Shown in pieces: positions 6,685 to 12,330 of a DNA stretch of 12,330 nt. Source of the DNA: JAKQIM01 sp964633225 (lineage in GTDB: Bacteria; Chloroflexota; Anaerolineae; Anaerolineales; UBA4823). The notes beneath the pieces were generated by a model that saw nothing but the letters and a program-made list of their open reading frames with translations, was not told the origin of the DNA and searched no databases. Location of the stretch: NCBI GenBank assembly GCA_964633225.1, contig CAZWFQ010000090.1, positions 1-12,330 of the forward strand, given 5' to 3'. How positions within the stretch are numbered: the stretch's first letter is position 1; the number at the start of each line of letters is the position of its first letter. The position numbers were made by a program, and so were the translations under genes.

Positions 6685-7421
6685 CCGTCAGCCGCGATCT
6701 GGATAAAGCTGCCCGCTGTGGTGAGCCATCTTATGTATGGCGCGCCGGGCAAGAGCGCCGCTTGCAAATGGTGTTACAGGCGGCAGGAGGGCGCGCTACA
6801 GGCCGCCTGCTGGAGAACGGCTGTGGGGTGGGCATGTATGTGGAGCATCTGACCCCGCGTATTGGGCAGGTGGTGGGCCTGGAATATGACCATGCCCGCG
6901 CCGCCGAGGCCGGGGCACGCTCAGCACATATCGTCAACGGGGCCGGGGAGGGGCTGCCCTTCCCAAACGCATCCTTCGATATGATCCTCAGCCACGAGGT
7001 ACTCGAGCACGTTCAAGATGACCGCCAGGCAGTGCAAGAGATGGTACGCGTGCTCAAGCCGGGCGGGCGCATTGCCCTGTTTGTGCCCAACCGCGGCTAC
7101 CCCTTTGAGACACACGGCATCTACTGGCGCGGGCGCTACCGCTTTGGCAACATTCCCCTGGTCAACTACCTGCCGCGCCGCTGGCGCAACCGCCTGGCCC
7201 CGCATGTGCGGGTTTACAGCGCGGGAGATTTGAAAAGGCTTTTTGCTGGGCTGGCTGTGCGCATTGTTGAGCGAACCGTGATCTTCGGGGCTTACGACAA
7301 CATCATTGCCCGCCGGCCCGCGTTGGGCAAGGCCTTGCGGGGTGTGCTGCAAACACTGGAGCGCACGCCGCTGCGAGGTTTGGGACTGTCACATTTTTGG
7401 GTGGTTGAGAAAATCGGCTAG
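6681..7421 (+). CDS. Class I SAM-dependent methyltransferase (Methyltransf_11 type), substrate unknown
   Basis: This 246-residue enzyme has motif I LLENGCGVGMYV (43-54), E68 at the end of motif II (VGLEYD), LPFPNASFDMILSHEVLEHV (92-111) and VLKPGGRIALFVPN (124-137). A C-terminal extension (about 140-246) is rich in aromatic and basic residues, including FGNIPLVNYLPRRWRNR (155-171), which may be the acceptor-binding or membrane-contacting part. It starts with GTG inside a GTGA overlap with the stop of the previous gene, a clear sign of coupled translation. It resembles methyltransferases acting on quinones, lipids or glycans. Operon membership with ubiE and ubiX favours a lipid or quinone-like acceptor, but this is weak. 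Confidence 0.85.
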   Translation: MTVSRDLDKAARCGEPSYVWRAGQERRLQMVLQAAGGRATGRLLENGCGVGMYVEHLTPRIGQVVGLEYDHARAAEAGARSAHIVNGAGEGLPFPNASFDMILSHEVLEHVQDDRQAVQEMVRVLKPGGRIALFVPNRGYPFETHGIYWRGRYRFGNIPLVNYLPRRWRNRLAPHVRVYSAGDLKRLFAGLAVRIVERTVIFGAYDNIIARRPALGKALRGVLQTLERTPLRGLGLSHFWVVEKIG

Positions 7422-7434
7422 GCGGGTGACAGGC

Positions 7435-7471
7435 ATTTTACCGCTGAGACGCAGAGAACGCGGAGAAAACC
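7435..7471. repeat. Short GAGACGCAGAGAACGC-type dispersed repeat (candidate)
   Basis: Between the convergent genes lies an element with core CCGCTGAGACGCAGAGAA followed by CGCGGAGAAAACC. It has internal periodicity of the unit CGCNGAGA. I recall very similar CCGCAGAGACGCAGAGAA strings in intergenic regions of many unrelated bacterial genomes. Only one copy is in this window, so its repeat status cannot be shown here. The surrounding 7422-7502 gap has no convincing terminator. Confidence 0.45.
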
Positions 7472-7502
7472 GAAAAAGCATCAAAATGCAGCGAGCGACA
7501 CG

Positions 7503-8396
7503 CTACCCCGCTGGTTGGCGGAAATCGTAGATGCCCTCTCGCACTGCCCAACGCTTGCCGCAGCCCCCACAAACCAGCGCTTTAGGCTGATTTTCCAGCG
7601 CGCGGCTGCAATCTGGGCATTGGAAGAAGGCTCCTGGCGAAGCAACGGGCGTCTCACCCAGCGCCTGGTTACGGGTGAAGACACTGGGGCTGAGCTGCCA
7701 CCAGTTGCCGGTCAACTGCGCCAGGCTGTCTAGCCCTACCAGCAAACGAAGCGGCAGCAAGCGCTTTAAAGCCCCAATGCGAAAATGCGAGACAGTCAGG
7801 CTGCGCTGCAAGGCGAAGCCACATTCCTTCAACCAGGTCTGCACAGCACGCGGGTGAAAATCGAAATTAAGGGCCGCAAACTCCACCGGCTCTGGCGTAA
7901 AGGGGCTCCAATCCTGGCGGCCCAGCCAGTAACGCAAGATAGCCTTGACGTTGTGCTTGTTGGCGTATTCCAGGATGAAGGCTGCCCCCGGCTGAACCAC
8001 GCGCCGCACCTGGCGCAGCGCCAGGGGGGCATCTGCCATGTGGTGCAGGGTGCGGATCATGGTGGCGGCATCGAAAAGGCCGTCCACAAAGGGCAGGCGG
8101 TAGACATCTGCTGCCACGTAAAGGTAGCGGTCAGAGAAGCCCAGGCGCTGAGCGGCTTGCTGAAGCTGGGTCAACGAATAATCCAGCAGCACAACCCGCT
8201 CAAAGCCCTGGTAGCGCGGTGTATTGCGCCCTGCCCCAGCCCCCAACTCTAACAGAAGCTTCCCACCAGGCGGCAGCAGGCGGCGCAGGGCCACGGCCTC
8301 AACCTGGTCTTCATAGGCGCGGCCACCCTGCTCCCAAAAGCTGGTTTGGTAATCAGAGCCTTCGTAACTGCAAACAGGAGGTTTTGAATCAGTCAT
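7503..8396 (-). CDS. Class I SAM methyltransferase fused to a Trm112-like zinc ribbon
   Basis: This 297-residue protein has two parts. Residues about 35-180 form a SAM-dependent methyltransferase with motif I LLLELGAGAGRN (47-58), motif II acid D71-72 region (VVLLDYS), LPFVDGLFDAATMIRTLHHM (about 100-119) and VVQPGAAFILEYA. The C-terminal 40 residues form a four-cysteine ribbon: C260-P-D-C263 and C276-G-G-C279, followed by VREGIYDF. This is the pattern of Trm112/PF03966-type domains that end in an I-R-[DE]-G-I-P motif. The acceptor is unknown. Related fusions act on small molecules, lipids or glycans. The ATG has no ribosome binding site, and the stem of a strong hairpin ends only eight bases before it. 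It follows the ugd gene on the same strand. Confidence 0.87.
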   Translation of the reverse strand: MTDSKPPVCSYEGSDYQTSFWEQGGRAYEDQVEAVALRRLLPPGGKLLLELGAGAGRNTPRYQGFERVVLLDYSLTQLQQAAQRLGFSDRYLYVAADVYRLPFVDGLFDAATMIRTLHHMADAPLALRQVRRVVQPGAAFILEYANKHNVKAILRYWLGRQDWSPFTPEPVEFAALNFDFHPRAVQTWLKECGFALQRSLTVSHFRIGALKRLLPLRLLVGLDSLAQLTGNWWQLSPSVFTRNQALGETPVASPGAFFQCPDCSRALENQPKALVCGGCGKRWAVREGIYDFRQPAG

Positions 8397-8404
8397 TTAA
8401 AATG

Positions 8405-8447
8405 TGAGGGCGTTTGGGCAGTGTGCGGCACCGCTCAAACGCCCTCA
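8405..8447 (-). terminator. Strong hairpin downstream of ugd, probable terminator
   Basis: TGAGGGCGTTTG (8405-8416) pairs perfectly with CAAACGCCCTCA (8436-8447). The stem extends by one G-T and two G-C pairs to about 15 bp with a loop near 8420-8432. Read on the minus strand it is followed by ACATTTTAAA, a short imperfect T-tract. It lies six bases after the ugd stop and eight bases before the start codon of the next gene. Confidence 0.7.
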
Positions 8448-8453
8448 ACCTCA

Positions 8454-9764
8454 TTAGCGCGAGAAGGCGTAGCCGCGGCCAACACCGCGGTAAACGAAAC
8501 CGATCTTGGCCATTTCGTCGGGTTCGTAGACGTTGCGGCCGTCAAAGATAACCGGCTTGTGCATCAACTGGCGCAGGCGTTGGCGGTCAAGCTGCTTGAA
8601 TTCGTTCCACTCGGTGATGATCATCAGAGCGTCGCAATTTTCAGCCAGGGTGTAAGGGTCTTCTTTCATCTCCACGCCAGACATCAGTGGGCGGGCCACA
8701 TCCATCGCCACGGGGTCATAAGCACGCACAGAGGCGCCTTCGGCTTGCAAACGCTGGGCAATGGTCACGGCAGGGGCATCGCGCATATCATCGGTATTGG
8801 GCTTGAAAGATAGGCCCAGCAAGCCAATGGTCTTGCCCTTCAGGTCACCGGTCATTTCCTTCAGGATATTGACCGCCTTCATGCGTTGATCGTCATTGAT
8901 CTCCATCACGGCGTTCAAAAGCTGTGGGTGGCGGCCTTTCTCAGCCGCCATGTAAGCCAGCGCTTTAACATCCTTGGGGAAGCAAGAGCCGCCATAACCC
9001 AGGCCGGCATCTAAGAACTGTTTGCCAATACGGGCGTCGTAACCCATGCCCACGGCCACTTCTTTTACATCGGCGCCCAGGGCTTCGCAAATGGTGGCGA
9101 TTTCGTTGATAAAGGAAATCTTAGTCGCCAGGAAGGCATTGGAGGCGTACTTGATCATCTCGGCGGTGCGCAGATCGGTGATCACGATGGGGGCGCGCAG
9201 CGGCAGGTGAAGCTGGGCCACCTTCTCGGCGGCATCGCGGTCCATCGAGCCAAGCACGGTGCGGTGGGGCTGCATGAAATCGCTGATGGCCGAACCTTCG
9301 CGCAAGAATTCAGGGCAAGAGACCACCCAGAAGGGAATGGGGTGCGGCTGGTGTTTGCGGACGATATCGGCCACCCAGTCGCCGGTGCCCACCGGAACAG
9401 TGGACTTGTTGATGATCACCAGGGGAGCGGTCATATTCTCGGCAATGGTACGCGCCGAAGCTTCTACATACTGCAGGTCGGCTTCGCCATCAACCCCTGA
9501 AGGAGTGCCTACACCGATGAAGGCAAACTCGGTGCCTTTTAAGGCCTCAGGATATGAGGTGCTGAATACCAGGCGCTTGCTGTTGACATTGCGCTCGACG
9601 ATTTCTTTTAACCCTGGTTCGAAGATGGGCATGATCCCCTTCTGCAAACCCTTGATCTTTTCTTCATTAACATCCAGCGCAATTACTTTATTGCCAAGGT
9701 CTGCAAAACAAGCCGCCGTTACCAGGCCAACATATCCCACGCCAACAACACAAATCTGTTTCAT
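8454..9764 (-). CDS. ugd: UDP-glucose 6-dehydrogenase
   Basis: This 436-residue cytosolic enzyme oxidises UDP-glucose to UDP-glucuronate with two NAD+, supplying precursors for capsule, exopolysaccharide and other glycans. The N-terminal Rossmann domain begins ICVVGVGYVGLVTAACFADLG (about 4-24), with VGTPSG at 85-90 and INKSTVPVGTGD at 118-129. The catalytic cysteine is C261 in GYGGSCFPKD (256-265), and the C-terminal UDP-binding domain includes LGLSFKPNTDDMRDAP. The reading frame is open to 9836, but the family start is ATG 9764. A GGAGGG site (9776-9781) lies 11 bases upstream, and a promoter begins between the two, so the extra 24 codons are not real. No glycosyltransferase neighbour is present to say which polymer it serves. 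Confidence 0.96.
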   Translation of the reverse strand: MKQICVVGVGYVGLVTAACFADLGNKVIALDVNEEKIKGLQKGIMPIFEPGLKEIVERNVNSKRLVFSTSYPEALKGTEFAFIGVGTPSGVDGEADLQYVEASARTIAENMTAPLVIINKSTVPVGTGDWVADIVRKHQPHPIPFWVVSCPEFLREGSAISDFMQPHRTVLGSMDRDAAEKVAQLHLPLRAPIVITDLRTAEMIKYASNAFLATKISFINEIATICEALGADVKEVAVGMGYDARIGKQFLDAGLGYGGSCFPKDVKALAYMAAEKGRHPQLLNAVMEINDDQRMKAVNILKEMTGDLKGKTIGLLGLSFKPNTDDMRDAPAVTIAQRLQAEGASVRAYDPVAMDVARPLMSGVEMKEDPYTLAENCDALMIITEWNEFKQLDRQRLRQLMHKPVIFDGRNVYEPDEMAKIGFVYRGVGRGYAFSR

Positions 9765-9788
9765 AGTGAACCAAACCCTCCGATTGAG

Positions 9789-9794
9789 ATTATA
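9789..9794 (-). promoter_or_regulatory. -10 box of the ugd promoter
   Basis: TATAAT on the minus strand is preceded directly by TG. The best -35 at 17 bases is only TTTTGC (about 9812-9817), so this may rely on the extended -10. The transcript would begin near 9782, just ahead of the GGAGGG ribosome binding site, giving a leader of about 18 bases. It also shows that the long open frame up to 9836 is not translated. Confidence 0.55.
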
Positions 9795-9944
9795 CAGGCA
9801 AGGTGCTGCAGGCAAAACAAACACTGCCCGTACCACCCAACAATGTTCATTGAGAAAGCAGGTACAATCTTATCATATAATCATTTGGTAGAAGTTTCTC
9901 ATTCGACAGGATGACCGTCATATATTGCGAATGACCTCTGTCAC

Positions 9945-9973
9945 TTGAGAATAAGGCAAAGAGCATCTAAAAT
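9945..9973 (+). promoter_or_regulatory. Promoter of the Rrf2 regulator gene
   Basis: TTGAGA (9945-9950) and TAAAAT (9968-9973) are separated by exactly 17 bases, each one or two bases from consensus. Transcription would start near 9980, at the palindrome described next. The remaining upstream part (9837-9944) holds ATGAC repeats at 9911-9935 and a second TATAAT (9876-9881) without a matching -35. Confidence 0.6.
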
Positions 9974-9979
9974 ATAAGG

Positions 9980-9992
9980 GATAAATTTTATC
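9980..9992. promoter_or_regulatory. Candidate operator palindrome, GATAAA-T-TTTATC
   Basis: A perfect 6-1-6 palindrome sits at the predicted transcription start of the Rrf2 gene, 31 bases before its ATG. Rrf2 proteins are dimers and frequently repress their own gene by binding AT-rich inverted repeats at the promoter. The location fits autorepression; the sequence match to a known Rrf2 motif is not established. Confidence 0.45.
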
Positions 9993-10022
9993 AATATCAC
10001 CGAAATAATAAGGGAGTCAACA

Positions 10023-10442
10023 ATGCAAATTACACGACAGGCCGACTATGCAGTACGGGCCATGGTGTACCTGGCGCAGTTAGGGCCTGAGCGCCGGGCA
10101 GCAACCAGCCAAATTGCCCAAGAAAAACAAATTCCACCCTCTTTCTTAGCGAAGATCGTCTCGCAACTCTCGGTTGCTGGTTTGCTGCAAACTTCACGCG
10201 GGGCACGCGGCGGCGTAGCGCTGGCCAGGTCTCCAGAAGAGATTTCTTTGTTGGATGTGGTTGAAGCCATCGACGGACCCATTCTGTTGAATGAATGCGT
10301 AGGCGAGAATGGCATGTGCGTGTTCGGGAATGATTGCCCGATGAAACCCGTATGGTGCGATGCCCAGCATGAACTGGTAGAGCGCCTGGGCAAAACCAAC
10401 TTTGCAAACTTGCTCACATCCCTACCCACCGCTGCCGATTGA
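10023..10442 (+). CDS. Rrf2-family transcriptional regulator with Fe-S type cysteines
   Basis: This 139-residue regulator has the usual family length. The winged-helix DNA-binding part covers about 1-75: MQITRQADYAVRAMVYLA, the recognition helix near PPSFLAKIVSQLSVAGLL, and the wing TSRGARGGVALAR (57-69). The dimerisation helix follows. Three cysteines, C92, C99 and C105 (spacing CX6CX5C), lie where IscR and NsrR bind a [2Fe-2S] or [4Fe-4S] cluster; C112 is a fourth nearby. A cluster-based redox, iron or NO sensor is therefore likely, but spacing alone does not separate IscR-like from NsrR-like. An AGGGAG site (10011-10016) precedes the ATG. No isc/suf genes are beside it; the downstream neighbour is hutU. 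Confidence 0.92.
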   Translation: MQITRQADYAVRAMVYLAQLGPERRAATSQIAQEKQIPPSFLAKIVSQLSVAGLLQTSRGARGGVALARSPEEISLLDVVEAIDGPILLNECVGENGMCVFGNDCPMKPVWCDAQHELVERLGKTNFANLLTSLPTAAD

Positions 10443-10488
10443 GCTGTTTCTATACCATCTTTTGCAGACTTTTGCTTGCAGCCAATAC

Positions 10489-10516
10489 TTGTCGTTACAG
10501 CCCCTCTTGGTATAAT
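10489..10516 (+). promoter_or_regulatory. hutU promoter, with its -10 box inside a hairpin loop
   Basis: TTGTCG (10489-10494) and a perfect TATAAT (10511-10516) are 16 bases apart, with TTGG just before the -10. The same TTGTCG hexamer and GG-TATAAT arrangement occurs in the tRNA-tuf promoter of this window. The predicted start is near 10523, giving a leader of about 44 bases before the hutU ATG. Confidence 0.65.
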
Positions 10517-10538
10517 CCACCTGGAGGGGTTTTATTTT
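10501..10538 (+). terminator. Terminator-like hairpin after the Rrf2 gene, overlapping the hutU promoter
   Basis: CCCCTC (10501-10506) pairs with GAGGGG (10524-10529), directly followed by TTTTATTTT (10530-10538). Inside, TGG and CCA can pair around the TATAAT loop. A GC stem with an immediate T-tract is the standard intrinsic terminator form. The 17-base gap between the stem arms makes it weaker than usual. It would end the Rrf2 message while leaving the hutU -10 in its loop. Confidence 0.55.
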
Positions 10539-10566
10539 CAACCTAACCTGATCAAGGAGTAAATCT

Positions 10567-12222
10567 ATGTCTGGTCCACGTACTGTACGCGCCCCACGCG
10601 GCACCCAACTCACCTGCAAATCCTGGCTCACCGAGGCTGCTTACCGCATGATCCAGAACAACCTGGACCCCGAAGTGGCTGAGCGACCGCAAGACCTGGT
10701 CGTTTACGGCGGGCGGGGCCAGGCTGCCCGCAGTTGGGAGGCTTTCGACGCGATCTTGGAGACGTTAAAAGAGTTGGAAAATGATGAGACTCTTCTCGTG
10801 CAGTCTGGCAAGCCGGTGGCGGTGTTCAAGACACATGCCGACGCACCCCGCGTGTTGATCGCTAACTCGAACCTGGTGCCGCACTGGGCTACCCAGGAAC
10901 ATTTCGATGCGCTGGCAGCCAAGGGCCTGATCATGTACGGGCAGATGACAGCCGGCTCGTGGATCTATATTGGCACACAAGGCATCTTGCAGGGCACGTA
11001 CGAAACACTTGGCTCGCTGGCCCAGCAGCGCGGTTGGAGCTCGCTCAAGGGCAAGCTCACGCTGACCGCCGGGCTGGGAGGCATGGGCGGCGCCCAGCCC
11101 CTGGCAATCACCATGAATGAAGGGATTGGTTTGGTGGTAGAAGTGGATCCGGCACGCGCCAAGCGCCGCCAGGAGATCGGCTATGTGGACGTGGTGGTGG
11201 ACACCCTGGAAGAGGCCATGACCCTGGTTGAAGAATGCCGGGATAAAGAAGAGCCTAAATCGATTGGCCTGGTAGGCAACGCGGCCGAGATCTATCCAGA
11301 GCTGTTGTATAAGTACAACGTGATCCCTGATGTGGTCACCGACCAGACCCCCGCCCACGATGTTTTGATGTATGTGCCCGAAGGCCTGAACGTGGAAGAG
11401 GCCAACGCACTGCGCCAAAGCGACCCCAAAGAATATGCTCTGCGCTCGATGCCCTCCATGGCCCGCCAGGTAGAAGCAATGCTGGAATTCCAGCGCCGCG
11501 GGGCCGAGGTGTTTGATTATGGCAACAACATTCGCCAGCGCGCCTTTGATCACGGCGTGAAGGATGCCTTCAACTTCCCCGGGTTTGTCCCGGCGTACAT
11601 TCGCCCCCTGTTTTGCGAGGGCAAGGGACCGTTCCGCTGGGTAGCGCTTTCGGGCGACCCAGAAGATATCTACCGCACCGACGAAGCCATCATGGAGTTG
11701 TTCCCCGATGACGCCCACCTGCACCGCTGGCTAAAGATGGCGCGTGAGAAGGTGCCTTTCCAGGGCCTGCCTTCGCGCATCTGCTGGCTGGGCTATGGTG
11801 AGCGTGCTGAAGCCGGCCTGATGTTCAACAACCTGGTCGCCGAAGGCGTGGTCAAGGCGCCCATCGTGATTGGCCGCGATCACCTGGACGCTGGTTCTGT
11901 TGCCTCGCCCAACCGCGAGACTGAGGCGATGAAAGACGGTACAGATGCGGTCAGCGATTGGCCCATCTTGAATGCCCTGGTTAACGCAGTAGGCGGGGCC
12001 ACCTGGGTCTCCTTCCATCATGGCGGCGGCGTGGGGATTGGTTACAGCCAGCACGCTGGGCAAGTCATTGTAGCCGATGGCACCCCTGAGGCGGCCCTGC
12101 GCCTGGAACGCGTTTTGACCTCTGATCCGGGCATGGGCGTTGTACGCCACGCCGATGCCGGTTACGAGATCGCCGTGCAAGCTGCTCGCCGGCACGGCAT
12201 TAAGATGCCCATGCTCAAATAA
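10567..12222 (+). CDS. hutU: Urocanate hydratase
   Basis: This 551-residue cytosolic enzyme carries out the second step of histidine degradation, hydrating urocanate to 4-imidazolone-5-propanoate with tightly bound NAD+ as an electrophile. The start region MSGPRTVRAPRGTQLTCKSW is typical. YGGRGQAARSW (47-57), MTAGSWIYIGTQGILQGTYE (127-146) and the NAD-binding TAGLGGMGGAQPLA (167-180) are present. The catalytic cysteine is C406 in GLPSRICWLGYGER. The C-terminus has DHLDAGSVASPNRET and SFHHGGGVGIGYSQHAG. Length is full. AAGGAG (10554-10559) lies seven bases before the ATG. No hutH, hutI or ftcD lies in the window, and a hairpin follows at once, so hutU may be transcribed alone. Upstream is an Rrf2 regulator. 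Confidence 0.98.
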   Translation: MSGPRTVRAPRGTQLTCKSWLTEAAYRMIQNNLDPEVAERPQDLVVYGGRGQAARSWEAFDAILETLKELENDETLLVQSGKPVAVFKTHADAPRVLIANSNLVPHWATQEHFDALAAKGLIMYGQMTAGSWIYIGTQGILQGTYETLGSLAQQRGWSSLKGKLTLTAGLGGMGGAQPLAITMNEGIGLVVEVDPARAKRRQEIGYVDVVVDTLEEAMTLVEECRDKEEPKSIGLVGNAAEIYPELLYKYNVIPDVVTDQTPAHDVLMYVPEGLNVEEANALRQSDPKEYALRSMPSMARQVEAMLEFQRRGAEVFDYGNNIRQRAFDHGVKDAFNFPGFVPAYIRPLFCEGKGPFRWVALSGDPEDIYRTDEAIMELFPDDAHLHRWLKMAREKVPFQGLPSRICWLGYGERAEAGLMFNNLVAEGVVKAPIVIGRDHLDAGSVASPNRETEAMKDGTDAVSDWPILNALVNAVGGATWVSFHHGGGVGIGYSQHAGQVIVADGTPEAALRLERVLTSDPGMGVVRHADAGYEIAVQAARRHGIKMPMLK

Positions 12223-12235
12223 AGTTTTCTATTGC

Positions 12236-12270
12236 GAGGCTGTCCCAAAAGTGCCTTTTGGGACAGCCTC
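12236..12270. terminator. 15-bp perfect hairpin after hutU (terminator or palindromic element)
   Basis: GAGGCTGTCCCAAAA (12236-12250) and TTTTGGGACAGCCTC (12256-12270) are perfect inverted copies around GTGCC, starting 13 bases after the hutU stop. The T-run is inside the stem, and the 3' flank AACATCATAT is not a T-tract. It may therefore be a terminator of unusual form or a small palindromic repeat. The arm GGCTGTCCCAAAA also resembles insertion-sequence ends, but there is no transposase here. Confidence 0.55.
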
Positions 12271-12292
12271 AACATCATATAGAGGATTCTTG

Positions 12293-12330
12293 GGGAGCGG
12301 CGACCCCCAGGTATGGGGGTCGCCGCTCCC
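12293..12330. repeat. 17-bp GC-rich perfect palindrome reaching the window edge
   Basis: GGGAGCGGCGACCCCCA (12293-12309) and TGGGGGTCGCCGCTCCC (12314-12330) pair perfectly around GGTA. The element may continue past the edge. Such long GC palindromes in spacers are usually members of dispersed REP-like families. Only one copy can be seen here. Confidence 0.55.

Noticed and set aside
9765..9836. A longer N-terminus for UDP-glucose dehydrogenase, starting at 9836
   Set aside because: The family begins at MKQICVVGVGYVG. The ribosome binding site and a -10 box lie inside the extension.
10765..11724. A 319-codon open frame antisense to hutU
   Set aside because: hutU is unmistakable on the other strand, and the antisense product shows no family signature.
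12236..12250. Terminal inverted repeat of an insertion sequence
   Set aside because: The arms are only five bases apart and there is no transposase within the window, so at most it is a palindromic remnant.

Overview
The window reads as an ordinary bacterial chromosome segment: GC-rich, mostly core genes, with no phage, transposase or CRISPR array visible. The lineage fits Chloroflexota (Anaerolineae-like). This rests on the mix of menaquinone-type ubiE/ubiX, methyltransferases with Trm112-like zinc ribbons, a tRNA-Thr/Tyr/Thr-tuf array, and a cysS/rlmB block arranged as in Firmicutes. The taxon is an inference, at roughly even odds.

Layout, left to right. (1) Positions 1-575, minus strand: a strong promoter drives tRNA-Thr(UGU), tRNA-Tyr(GUA), tRNA-Thr(GGU) and then tuf (EF-Tu), of which only the first 18 codons are inside. 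(2) Positions 710-4621, minus strand: an apparent operon yacL-like PIN/TRAM gene, cysS, a class I methyltransferase and rlmB. All of these bear on translation or RNA, and the last three genes overlap. (3) Positions 4861-7421, plus strand, divergent from block 2: ubiE/menG, ubiX, a YhbP-like split-barrel protein and a class I methyltransferase, tightly packed; the last two junctions overlap. (4) Positions 7503-9764, minus strand: UDP-glucose 6-dehydrogenase, a hairpin, then a methyltransferase with a C-terminal four-cysteine zinc ribbon. (5) Positions 9945-12270, plus strand: an Rrf2-family regulator with an Fe-S type cysteine set, then hutU (urocanate hydratase), then large perfect hairpins at the right edge.

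How they fit together: blocks 1 and 2 supply translation functions (EF-Tu and its tRNAs, cysteinyl-tRNA synthetase, 23S rRNA 2'-O-methylation). Block 3 includes the last step of menaquinone synthesis and the maker of prenylated FMN, plus two proteins of unknown substrate. Block 4 provides UDP-glucuronate for surface polysaccharide. Block 5 carries the second step of histidine degradation next to a likely redox- or NO-sensing repressor.

I found no clear new defence or mobile system. The points most worth a second look are the two uncharacterised genes appended to ubiE-ubiX, the Rrf2-hutU pairing with a promoter sitting inside a terminator-like hairpin, the methyltransferase in the place where Firmicutes have mrnC, and the short dispersed-type repeats and palindromes in the spacers.
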